A stretch of DNA of 7,424 bases from Porticoccaceae bacterium (GTDB lineage Bacteria > Pseudomonadota > Gammaproteobacteria > Pseudomonadales > Porticoccaceae): NCBI GenBank assembly GCA_030741175.1, contig JASLVT010000057.1, forward strand, positions 1 to 7,424. The letters run 5' to 3'. Positions 1 through 6,716 of this stretch are shown here, in pieces. Both the position numbers and the translations under genes were made by a program. Within the stretch, counting starts at the first letter, position 1; each line of letters begins with the position of its first letter. The notes below the pieces were generated by a model that worked only from the letters and a program-made list of their open reading frames with translations, ran no database searches and was not told the origin of the DNA.

Positions 1-576
1 CACTCTATAGGCGTAAAGACCTATGTGTCGGCGTGCTATACAACCGACCGGCAAAGAATCTTGAGAGTGCTGAAAATGGTCTCTCGGCCAAGGTATCGGC
101 GCGCGACTAAAATACTGCGCCATACTGTGCTGATTGGCGATCACCTTCACCACATTGGGGTCACAGAACTCCTCTACCGACACCAGTGGTTCACAGAGGG
201 TCGCTACCCCGGCCGCTGGCTCAGCGGCTAAATTATCCGCCACCTGATCGATTACCGCCGGTGGGATAAGCGGCTCATCACCCTGCACATTAACGACCAC
301 CTGCTCGTCATCCAGACCTAATAATTCGGCCACCTCTTGCAACCGATCGGTGCCGGACACATGATCCTCTCTGGTCATACAAACCTCAGCGCCAAACTCA
401 GTCGCAACCGTCTGTATACGGCTATCATCGGTAGCAATGACCACTCGCGCCGCCTGACTTTTCCGCGCTTGCTGCCAGACATGCTGAATCATAGGCCGAC
501 CGGCAATATCCCTTAGTGGCTTGCCAGGCAAACGGGTTGACGCGTAGCGCGCTGGTATAACAACAATATACGACAT
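1..576 (-). CDS. kdsB: 3-deoxy-manno-octulosonate cytidylyltransferase (CMP-Kdo synthetase), C-terminus cut off by window edge
   Basis: KdsB is a cytosolic enzyme that couples CTP and Kdo to CMP-Kdo, the sugar donor for the inner core of lipopolysaccharide. The ATG at 576-574 opens a frame that stays open to base 1, giving 192 residues; E. coli KdsB has 248, so roughly the last 55 are outside the window. The N-terminus has the nucleotide-binding signature [15 protein letters not shown] (residues 7-21). Further family blocks are ATDD (48-51), [11 protein letters not shown] (68-78), NVQGDEPLI (96-104, with the metal-binding Asp100), [10 protein letters not shown] (156-165) and the start of the RHIGLYAY block (183-190). 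The start lies 9 bp after the lpxK stop, so it is the last visible gene of the msbA-lpxK-kdsB operon. Its ribosome site is weak: a GAG about 8 bases upstream, and an AGGA 15 bases upstream inside lpxK, so coupling to lpxK translation is plausible. Identity is secure from the motifs and the neighbours. Confidence 0.96.
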   Translation of the reverse strand, partial: MSYIVVIPARYASTRLPGKPLRDIAGRPMIQHVWQQARKSQAARVVIATDDSRIQTVATEFGAEVCMTREDHVSGTDRLQEVAELLGLDDEQVVVNVQGDEPLIPPAVIDQVADNLAAEPAAGVATLCEPLVSVEEFCDPNVVKVIANQHSMAQYFSRAPIPWPRDHFQHSQDSLPVGCIARRHIGLYAYRV

Positions 577-585
577 AGTAATGCT

Positions 586-1611
586 CTAGATTCCTGGCCC
601 TTCAAAGGATTTTAGCCGCAGTAACAGTTGATCGACAAATTGGCTCGGCAAACTAGCCTCAATATCTAGCACCCACAGATTATCTGGGGCCGGATCAACC
701 AGTTTTACCGCGTCTTTGGCCGTAATAATCACCGGTTTCATATCGTCGAAGCTTAAATCATTGGCCTCTAATGGTTGATGATCATCTTTGGGGTGAAGAC
801 TGACTTCCAGACCCAATGATTCCAGCGTAGCGGCAAAACGTTGAGGATGACCAATGGCTGCCACAGCATTGACAGCACTGCCCTCTGCCCAGTGCTCAGG
901 TGCAATCTCACGGCCATCGGCCAAATTGCGGAAGCCTTTAGGTTGCAATTTAACCTGCATATCCACATCAACTGCGGTATCTCCAACCCCATTGGCTACC
1001 ACAAAATCCACTTCATTCAATCGCTGCAGCGGCTCTCGCAGAGGGCCCGCAGGCAATAACCGCTGATTGCCCAACCCTCTGGCGGCATCTACCACAGCAA
1101 TTTCCACATCGCGATGTAACCGGTAATGCTGTAGGCCATCGTCCGTCAGCACAACATCCACAGAATAGGTTTTCAGCAGGTATTCAACAGCGCGACTGCG
1201 GTCGGGGTCTACTATCACCGGACAATCAAACTGCGCCGTCTCACGGGCAATAAGCAGAGGCTCATCACCACTTTCTGTAGCACCCGTATCTGCACGCACC
1301 GACAGCGGATAATCAGTAGTCATGCCGCCGTACCCTCGACTGACCACACCCGCCTTCAAGCCCTGCTCAGCCAGCGCTTTGACCAAAGCGATTACCAACG
1401 GCGTTTTGCCGCTGCCACCCACGGAAATATTGCCAACTACAACCACAGGTACCGAATAGCAACGACCCTGAAAGCGGCGTTGTAGTCGCGCGCGCCGCTT
1501 CTGCGCGAGATAACCAAATAACCATGACAGTGGCGCCAATAGCAATAACCAAGGGCTATCGGCATACCAAGCGCCGACCAATCTACGCTCAATAGAAAAC
1601 CCGTTTTTCAT
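586..1611 (-). CDS. lpxK: tetraacyldisaccharide 4'-kinase (lipid A 4'-kinase)
   Basis: LpxK is an inner-membrane-associated kinase that phosphorylates the 4' position of the tetraacyl disaccharide 1-phosphate to give lipid IVA in the Raetz pathway. From the ATG at 1611 the protein has 341 residues (E. coli 328). A hydrophobic, probably membrane-bound helix at residues 17-36 is followed by basic residues. The ATP P-loop is GNISVGGSGKT (60-70). Next come SRGYGG (91-96), GDEP (115-118), the catalytic block TDDGLQHYRL (156-165, with the paired Asp of the family), GLGNQRLLPAGPLREP (179-194), AIGHPQRF (252-259), a DH pair (277-278) and TAKDAVK (297-303). A TTG two codons upstream (1617) is also in frame, but the ATG has an AAGG ribosome site 6 bases before it, so I prefer the ATG. 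That AAGG directly follows and overlaps the msbA TAA stop, which suggests translational coupling. No missing key residue was seen. Confidence 0.96.
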   Translation of the reverse strand: MKNGFSIERRLVGAWYADSPWLLLLAPLSWLFGYLAQKRRARLQRRFQGRCYSVPVVVVGNISVGGSGKTPLVIALVKALAEQGLKAGVVSRGYGGMTTDYPLSVRADTGATESGDEPLLIARETAQFDCPVIVDPDRSRAVEYLLKTYSVDVVLTDDGLQHYRLHRDVEIAVVDAARGLGNQRLLPAGPLREPLQRLNEVDFVVANGVGDTAVDVDMQVKLQPKGFRNLADGREIAPEHWAEGSAVNAVAAIGHPQRFAATLESLGLEVSLHPKDDHQPLEANDLSFDDMKPVIITAKDAVKLVDPAPDNLWVLDIEASLPSQFVDQLLLRLKSFEGPGI

Positions 1612-1622
1612 CGACAACCTTA
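1612..1622 (-). promoter_or_regulatory. lpxK ribosome binding site overlapping the msbA stop codon
   Basis: On the minus strand the msbA stop TAA (1622-1620) shares its last bases with the Shine-Dalgarno TAAGG, which sits 6 bases before the lpxK ATG at 1611. This decides the lpxK start in favour of the ATG over the upstream in-frame TTG (1617), which would leave almost no room between ribosome site and start. The arrangement lets ribosomes ending msbA reload directly onto lpxK. Confidence 0.7.
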
Positions 1623-3458
1623 GTTTACCGACTCATCAAACTGATTTTGATAGAGCTGAGCATAACGACCCTCTAGGCGTAAAAGCTCATCATGACTGCC
1701 CTGTTCGATAATACTTCCCTGCTCCATCACCAAAATCCGATCTGCTTTTTCCACTGTGCTCAACCGGTGTGCGATAACAAAAGTGGTACGATTTTTCATC
1801 AACTGCTCAAGTGCTGCCTGTATATGGCGCTCAGAATCAGTATCTAGTGCCGATGTAGCCTCATCAAGAATAAGGATAGGTGCGTCTTTTAAAACTGCGC
1901 GAGCAATGGCAATACGCTGTCGCTGACCACCGGATAACATCACGCCATCATCGCCAATGGCGCTGTTATAACCCTCTGACAGCTGCTCAATAAACTCATG
2001 GGCATGCGCTACTTTAGCAGCAGCCTGTATCTGCTCCGGTGTACTGTCAGCTAATTCGCCGTAGGCGATATTGCTGGCAACCGTGCCATTAAATAGAGTC
2101 ACATTTTGACTAACGATGGCGATATGCTGGCGCAGATTGCTCAGTGCGAAATCATTGACATCGATTGAGTCGAGCAAAATATTGCCCTCCCCATGATTAT
2201 AAAAACGCGGTATCAGACCCACTAGCGTGGTTTTACCACTGCCGGAAGAACCCACCAGAGCTATGGTCTCACCGGGATTGACGGAAAAGTTAATATCCTT
2301 CAATACCTGCCGATCAGTGCCGGGGTAGCTGAAATTAATATTGCGAAACTCAAATTTACCCTGCACCGAATCACGGATCACCGAGCCCTCATCCACTTCA
2401 GGCATGCTGTCAATAATCTCAAAAATTGACTCCGCTGCGGCAATCCCTTTCTGGATAGCACTATTGATCTCGGTGAGCTGTCGAATGGGTTTAATTAGTA
2501 TGCCGGAAGCAACCAAAAAGGTGATAAAACTGCCAGTTGTCATGGTGTCAAGAATCACTGGATTTAACATAAACGCAGTGATCGCACCAAAGGTTAATGA
2601 CACGATCAACATCACCAAAGGGTTACTCAAGCCCTCAGTCAACGCCATTTTCATAATCTGCCGGCGGTTGCTATGACTCGCTACATCCATACGCTGACGC
2701 TCAGAGGCTTCACCGCCGAACATGCGTACTTCTTGGTAGCCATTCACCACCTCTTGTGTGACATGAGTTACATCACCCATGGCAGATTGAATCCTTGAAC
2801 TGATCAAACGGAAACGTTTACTGATCAGCACAACTATAAGCGCGATCACTGGCATCACCGCAATAAAGAATAGGGTCAACTTCCAGTTCACATAAAACAG
2901 ATACGCCAGTAATCCGATAACTAAGCTACCCTGTTGCAGCAATGTTTTTACCGCGTTAGTGCCGGCCTCAGTCACCTGCTGAACATTGAAGGTAATCACC
3001 GACACCAAATGCCCGGACATAGAGCGGTCAAAAAACTCAAAGGGAAGTTTTAAATACTTGTGCATTATTTCAGTGCGCAATTCATGCACCAGATAGCTGG
3101 CCACGTAAGCAAGACCGTAACTACCGATCAAATAACCGATACCGCGCATCACACTCACCACAACCAGTAGAATAGGTATGATAAGCCATTGATTACCAAT
3201 CAGCATATCGCCCAACCAGGCATTGGCCACGGCCGCCGTCATACCCGAGCTGGGTAACTCACCGAGATCAGAGTTCGCACCCGTCATGCTACCCACGGTA
3301 TCAGTGATGTAACCTAGTAAATCAACAAACGCCACCTCGGCAAAAGAGTGCATCACTAAGCCGAAAACACTGACCAAGAATGCCAGCCAATAACGGCTGA
3401 CATACCCCATCAATCTGACATATGTTTTCGTTCCACTTGAGGCCTTGTCCTGTGACAT
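1620..3458 (-). CDS. msbA: lipid A export ABC transporter, ATP-binding/permease protein MsbA
   Basis: MsbA is a homodimeric inner-membrane ABC exporter that flips core-lipid A from the cytoplasmic to the periplasmic leaflet using ATP. The 612-residue protein has six predicted membrane segments (roughly 24-46, 92-116, 168-190, 193-215, 278-300 and 308-326) and a C-terminal ATPase domain from about 368. Visible ATPase motifs are the A-loop Tyr378 (FSYPG), Walker A GSSGSGKTT (403-411), Q-loop Gln451, signature LSGGQ (508-512), Walker B ILILDE (528-533, Asp532 and catalytic Glu533), D-loop SALD and H-loop His564 (IAHRLS). All catalytic residues are present. It is about 30 residues longer than E. 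coli MsbA (582), mostly through a longer loop between the first two membrane helices (about 55-90). The ATG at 3458 has only a weak GAG 10 bases upstream. lpxK and kdsB follow closely, which supports the lipid A role over a generic multidrug exporter; substrate is inferred from context and family. Confidence 0.95.
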   Translation of the reverse strand: MSQDKASSGTKTYVRLMGYVSRYWLAFLVSVFGLVMHSFAEVAFVDLLGYITDTVGSMTGANSDLGELPSSGMTAAVANAWLGDMLIGNQWLIIPILLVVVSVMRGIGYLIGSYGLAYVASYLVHELRTEIMHKYLKLPFEFFDRSMSGHLVSVITFNVQQVTEAGTNAVKTLLQQGSLVIGLLAYLFYVNWKLTLFFIAVMPVIALIVVLISKRFRLISSRIQSAMGDVTHVTQEVVNGYQEVRMFGGEASERQRMDVASHSNRRQIMKMALTEGLSNPLVMLIVSLTFGAITAFMLNPVILDTMTTGSFITFLVASGILIKPIRQLTEINSAIQKGIAAAESIFEIIDSMPEVDEGSVIRDSVQGKFEFRNINFSYPGTDRQVLKDINFSVNPGETIALVGSSGSGKTTLVGLIPRFYNHGEGNILLDSIDVNDFALSNLRQHIAIVSQNVTLFNGTVASNIAYGELADSTPEQIQAAAKVAHAHEFIEQLSEGYNSAIGDDGVMLSGGQRQRIAIARAVLKDAPILILDEATSALDTDSERHIQAALEQLMKNRTTFVIAHRLSTVEKADRILVMEQGSIIEQGSHDELLRLEGRYAQLYQNQFDESVN

Positions 3459-3773
3459 AAAGATAATGCTCTTAACCTTGCCGAGTAGCGATATTTACCC
3501 GCTTTAATACCAATCGTTGTATTGCTCGCCGCACCCCTGGCGCCGATTCACAAATTATTCTGATGCCGATCTCTATATCATTCAGCCATTATCGAACAGC
3601 ACCGCATGCAACCAAGAGTGCACAATACTCAAGACCAATGCCATAGGAAATCATCAGCCTAATCCGTTGCCGATTTGAGGCAAGTATACGGCTAAACCCA
3701 TATTGTTCCACCGATAGAAATCTCGGCAACTTTACCATAAACAATCTCAGATCTACATGGCTCTAAACTGCGT
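3459..3773. other. 315-bp spacer between comEC and msbA, no convincing gene
   Basis: This stretch separates the comEC stop from the msbA start on the minus strand. In some gammaproteobacteria (Pseudomonas) exbB and exbD lie in the corresponding place; no reading frame here resembles them. It should hold the msbA operon promoter, but I see no pair of boxes with good match and spacing. The best -10-like hexamer is TATACT (minus strand, about 3688-3683), without a good -35. An 8-bp inverted repeat, GTTGCCGA at 3666-3673 and TCGGCAAC at 3723-3730, flanks that region. A small AT-rich hairpin (stem AATAC/GTATT, extended by two pairs past a bulge) lies at 3506-3523, about 50 bases before the msbA start. 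A 49-codon open frame runs from 3738 to 3589 on the minus strand with only a weak ribosome site. No clear terminator follows comEC, so read-through into msbA is possible. Confidence 0.6.
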
Positions 3774-6110
3774 CTAGCGCCACCAAAATCGCCAATCATG
3801 CTCTCGGGCGCTAGCGATCTGCAAATTCCCCGACTGATCCCAGACAAACGTCAGTGCGCCCTGCTCAGCAGTGTGCCACAGCCGACTGCCCTGTCTCTGG
3901 TAACGATTGACTACTTGCGGATGGGGATGACCAAAATGATGACGATAACCGGCAGAGAAAACCACATGTTGAGGTTGTAGGCCACTAACAAAATCCGTTG
4001 TTGAAGATGTTTTACTACCATGATGTGGAGCCACCAATACAGTTACAGGCTGTTTAAGTTGAGTGAGCACAAATGCTTCAGCCTCAGCCTCGATATCGCC
4101 CGACAGTAAAATACGCTGGTCACGCCATTCAATTAATATTACACAGGAGCTATTGTTGCCAGAAAACTGGCTGATCGTTGTAGGACTGACAACAGATAAC
4201 CGCACCCTATCAATAACTGGCTGGGTGAATAACAGGGCCGTTGATTCATATTGCCATGTCCATTGCTGTCCCGATCGACATTTGATTTGCTCTGACCCCT
4301 GAGATAACGGCGGATTAAAATCTGCACCGGAAACTAGCTGATCAACCACTATAGTACTGACCAAACCCTGATAACCACCGGCATGGTCATCATCACCATG
4401 ACTCACCATCAATAGATCGATATGGTCAATCCCTCTAGACCGGAGGTAAGGAGCAATAATGCCTGAGCCACCATTGAACCTTGCGCCGTAACGAGCGCCG
4501 GTATCATAAACAAAGGTGCGTTCCTGTGTTTCCACTACCACCCCAAGGCCCTGCCCCATATCTAGCACAGTTAACCGCAAGGGTCGCTTAGGCTGCGACG
4601 CCCACAATAAAAAGCACAGCGGTAGACAGCACAATATTTTTCCCGGCAAGCCTCTTGGCATCAATAGCCCAACCACAGCTAATATGGCCGCCAAGGCCGA
4701 CCATAAACCTATCTCAATCGGCGAACTAATCAATCCAACCGACTGAGGGATGTGCTGCAATATCCACCACAGCCCTGAAAATGAAATATCTGCGACTCGC
4801 CACAGCACATCAGCAAATTCGGGCGCGATAAAAAACACCAAGCTAGCGAGTAAGCAGACAGGTACCGTAATAAAGGAGACCCAGGGTACCGCCAAACTAT
4901 TGACCAATGGCGCAAGCCAAGAGGCTTTGCCCATAAAAAGTAGGCTCGGCACCAGCAGAACCAGCATCAAAGCAAACTGGACGCTGATCATAGACCATAT
5001 CGGCGCCCTTCTCGACGCTGAATACCAAGGCATAAACCAATAGTACAATAACCCCACGGCCAAAAAGGACAGCCAAAAACCCGCATCAAGAATAGCAAGA
5101 GGCTGACCTAATGCAATTAGCAACAATGCCCAAACCAGACAACCAACAGACACCACCCGCCGGTAGAGTAATCTGGCCAACATAACCAATGCCACAGCAA
5201 TCAGTGCTCTCTGAGTAGGTAGAGAAAAGCCTGCTAACAGACTGTAATAAGCAGCAGTAAAAAAACCGCACAGCGGTGGCAACCAGTGACTGGCCATCGA
5301 CCGACCGAGCAATAAAAATAGCCGCGCTATTGCCGAACCCAGCCAGCTCCCAAGAAGAGCCGCTAGCCCGATATGTAAACCAGAAATGACCAACAGATGC
5401 ACGATACCCAAACGCGCGAGATTATCCCATTGCCTGCTCAGTTGCTGTTTATCACCTACGCTTAGGGCGACAATAACGCCAGCGTTCTGCAGTTCCAATT
5501 GATTCACTCGGGTCACAATAGCAGTTCGCCAACGCCCTAATCGAGCCAATACAGTTCGGCTCTTCGTGCAGTGCTGCACTGGCTCAGTGACATAACCTAT
5601 CGCTGAAAAACCCTGCCGCAATAGCCAGGCCTGATAATCAAATACACCCCGATTGAGCAACCCCCTTGGCCGCCTAAGACGCACTGTGAATTGGCAATGA
5701 TCCCCCGACTGGAGCTTTTGGGCGGTCTCTTCTTGCGCGTACCAACTCAGCAGTAGGCGACGTAATTGAGGGTCTCCCTGCCCAGCATCCACTATAAGGC
5801 TAAAGCGACTGCGGCGATCATCGCTGTGTATCAAACCGGTCACTGTGCCTGTTAAGGACAGCACCTCAGTATCCATATGCGCAGGCAATTGGTGGTTTAG
5901 CAGTTTATAACCAGACCAAACCCCCCATAGGCTACCCCAACCAAAACAGAGGGCAACCAGTAGTATTTTATTTGCTCGCCACAGTAGACAGCAACAGCCA
6001 ACAGCAACCGTCAACGCAGCTATCAATCCAAAATACCAGGCAAAATTTGGTAACTGTGGCCACCATGCCACAGAAAAAATCCCTGTACTTATTGCCAGCA
6101 AAAAGCGCAT
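3774..6110 (-). CDS. comEC: ComEC/Rec2 family DNA internalization protein (competence channel)
   Basis: ComEC forms the inner-membrane channel that passes single-stranded DNA into the cytoplasm during natural transformation; the E. coli homologue is YcaI (about 750 residues). This protein has 778 residues and the full three-part architecture. First is an N-terminal hydrophobic stretch plus the soluble DUF4131/OB-like domain (about 1-190). Next is the competence membrane domain (about 205-505) with VISGLHIG (241-248) and LPTQRA (297-302). Last is a C-terminal metallo-beta-lactamase-like domain (about 510-760). In the latter, HGDDDH (571-576), SGD (670-672), APHHGS (694-699) and GYRHHFGHPHP (721-731) are all kept, so a metal-dependent nuclease activity is possible, though I infer this from the family. 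The ATG at 6110 has an AGGG ribosome site about 7 bases upstream. The gene is intact. It lies upstream of msbA in the same direction, as in enterobacteria, and diverges from the flavodoxin gene. Confidence 0.95.
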   Translation of the reverse strand: MRFLLAISTGIFSVAWWPQLPNFAWYFGLIAALTVAVGCCCLLWRANKILLVALCFGWGSLWGVWSGYKLLNHQLPAHMDTEVLSLTGTVTGLIHSDDRRSRFSLIVDAGQGDPQLRRLLLSWYAQEETAQKLQSGDHCQFTVRLRRPRGLLNRGVFDYQAWLLRQGFSAIGYVTEPVQHCTKSRTVLARLGRWRTAIVTRVNQLELQNAGVIVALSVGDKQQLSRQWDNLARLGIVHLLVISGLHIGLAALLGSWLGSAIARLFLLLGRSMASHWLPPLCGFFTAAYYSLLAGFSLPTQRALIAVALVMLARLLYRRVVSVGCLVWALLLIALGQPLAILDAGFWLSFLAVGLLYYWFMPWYSASRRAPIWSMISVQFALMLVLLVPSLLFMGKASWLAPLVNSLAVPWVSFITVPVCLLASLVFFIAPEFADVLWRVADISFSGLWWILQHIPQSVGLISSPIEIGLWSALAAILAVVGLLMPRGLPGKILCCLPLCFLLWASQPKRPLRLTVLDMGQGLGVVVETQERTFVYDTGARYGARFNGGSGIIAPYLRSRGIDHIDLLMVSHGDDDHAGGYQGLVSTIVVDQLVSGADFNPPLSQGSEQIKCRSGQQWTWQYESTALLFTQPVIDRVRLSVVSPTTISQFSGNNSSCVILIEWRDQRILLSGDIEAEAEAFVLTQLKQPVTVLVAPHHGSKTSSTTDFVSGLQPQHVVFSAGYRHHFGHPHPQVVNRYQRQGSRLWHTAEQGALTFVWDQSGNLQIASAREHDWRFWWR

Positions 6111-6225
6111 GCTGTGTCCCTGCTTGCAGATAAAAATCAGCCTGTTACAGTCTCTCTATCGAGGCTGAGGTTGATTTATTGTAGGGAGTGCAGGGTTTTA
6201 AAATGATAATCACCACCACAAAGCA
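6111..6225. promoter_or_regulatory. divergent intergenic region between comEC and the flavodoxin gene, likely two promoters
   Basis: These 115 bases must carry the promoters of the leftward comEC gene and the rightward flavodoxin-patatin pair. On the minus strand TACAAT (6183-6178) matches five of six bases of the sigma-70 -10 box and would leave a leader of about 60 bases before comEC, but no good -35 is found at normal spacing. On the plus strand GATAAT (6205-6210) also matches five of six bases, again with a poor -35; it would start transcription only about 10 bases before the flavodoxin ATG. A TTGATT (6171-6176) could act as a -35 only with an over-long spacer to TTTAAA (6197-6202). That a promoter exists is inferred from gene orientation; the exact boxes are uncertain. 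Confidence 0.4.
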
Positions 6226-6229
6226 ATGA
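6192..6229 (+). promoter_or_regulatory. possible 8-codon leader ORF with ribosome site, coupled to the flavodoxin start
   Basis: An AGGG (6192-6195) lies 7 bases before an ATG at 6203. The frame from that ATG encodes MIITTTKQ and ends with TGA at 6227-6229, which overlaps the flavodoxin ATG (6226-6228) as ATGA. The flavodoxin gene has no purine-rich ribosome site of its own, and its frame is closed by a stop at 6199-6201, so it cannot start further upstream. Translation of the mini-ORF followed by re-initiation would explain how the gene is translated. It could equally be a chance open frame if transcription starts at the GATAAT-derived site downstream of the AGGG. Confidence 0.35.
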
Positions 6230-6681
6230 AAAATCTACTGATTGTTTATCACAGTCAATCCGGTAACACGGAGCAACTAGCGCAGGCAGTACTCGCCGGC
6301 TGCCAACAGGAAACCGGAGTCGACACGCGATTACAGCGAGCCTTTGACAGCGGGCTGGACGATCTGCTGTGGGCTGATGGATTACTTTTTGGCACGCCAG
6401 AAAACTTTGGCACCCTGTGCGGTGCGCTAAAGGACTTTTTTGACCGCACCTACTACCCCGCACAACCACACCAAATAAATCTGCCCTATGGCCTATTTAT
6501 CAGTGCCGAAAATGACGGCACTGGCGCAGTGCGGGATATTGATCGGATCGCCAAAGGTTATCCACTGCGCAAGATAGCGGAGCCATTGATTATTAAAGGC
6601 GATATCGACTCGACCCATCTGCAAGCAGCCGAAGAGTTTGGCCTTAGTATGGCGGCAGGCTTGGGACTAGGAATTTTTTAA
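6226..6681 (+). CDS. flavodoxin-fold FMN-binding protein (NAD(P)H-dependent reductase/flavodoxin family)
   Basis: This 151-residue soluble protein has a flavodoxin fold. The first beta strand (LLIVYHS, residues 4-10) leads into the FMN phosphate-binding loop SQSGNT (10-15). A second cofactor loop, GTPENFGTLCGALKDFFDR (56-74), resembles the GTPxxxGxxxxxxKxFxDR pattern of WrbA and flavodoxin-like reductases, and SAENDGTGA (103-111) fits the third loop region. No signal peptide or membrane segment is seen. It probably binds FMN and takes part in electron transfer or quinone reduction, but the partner cannot be told from sequence. The ATG at 6226 is the only possible start in this frame, because a stop lies nine codons upstream, and the MKNLLIVYHSQSGNT beginning is typical. 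There is no Shine-Dalgarno directly before it; a mini-ORF overlaps the start. The patatin gene follows after 35 bp, suggesting co-transcription. Confidence 0.85.
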   Translation: MKNLLIVYHSQSGNTEQLAQAVLAGCQQETGVDTRLQRAFDSGLDDLLWADGLLFGTPENFGTLCGALKDFFDRTYYPAQPHQINLPYGLFISAENDGTGAVRDIDRIAKGYPLRKIAEPLIIKGDIDSTHLQAAEEFGLSMAAGLGLGIF

Positions 6682-6705
6682 TATGTCAGGCAGTGCCATG
6701 GAAGT

Positions 6706-6710
6706 AAGGA
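6706..6710 (+). promoter_or_regulatory. ribosome binding site of the patatin gene
   Basis: AAGGA lies 6 bases before the ATG at 6717. The other ATGs in the gap after the flavodoxin gene (6683 and 6698) are in different frames, so this site fixes the start of the patatin-like gene. Confidence 0.6.
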
Positions 6711-6716
6711 AAGACG

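Noticed and set aside
25..231. 68-residue open frame on the plus strand at the left edge
   Set aside because: It is the opposite-strand shadow of kdsB, whose motifs run through the same bases.
1612..1617. TTG start for lpxK two codons upstream of the ATG
   Set aside because: The AAGG ribosome site is 6 bases from the ATG but almost touches the TTG, so the ATG is more likely.
2341..2676. 111-residue open frame on the plus strand inside msbA
   Set aside because: It lies wholly antisense to the msbA region with conserved ABC transporter motifs, shows no family motif, and its composition is what the opposite strand of a coding gene would give.
3459..3773. Remnant of exbB/exbD between comEC and msbA
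   Set aside because: The frames I translated on the minus strand show no ExbB or ExbD pattern, so there is nothing in the sequence to support a decayed copy.
6121..6130. CTGC-AA-GCAG hairpin just upstream of comEC
   Set aside because: A 4-bp stem with a 2-base loop would not be stable, and no U-run follows; not called as a terminator or regulator.
6142..6150. CTGT-T-ACAG palindrome in the divergent intergenic region as a LexA-type site
   Set aside because: The LexA box of gammaproteobacteria needs CTG and CAG separated by about 10 bases; the spacing here is far too short.
6176..6469. 97-residue open frame on the minus strand overlapping the flavodoxin gene
   Set aside because: It is antisense to the clear flavodoxin motifs, rich in Arg/Cys/Ser without a domain pattern, and has no support as a gene.
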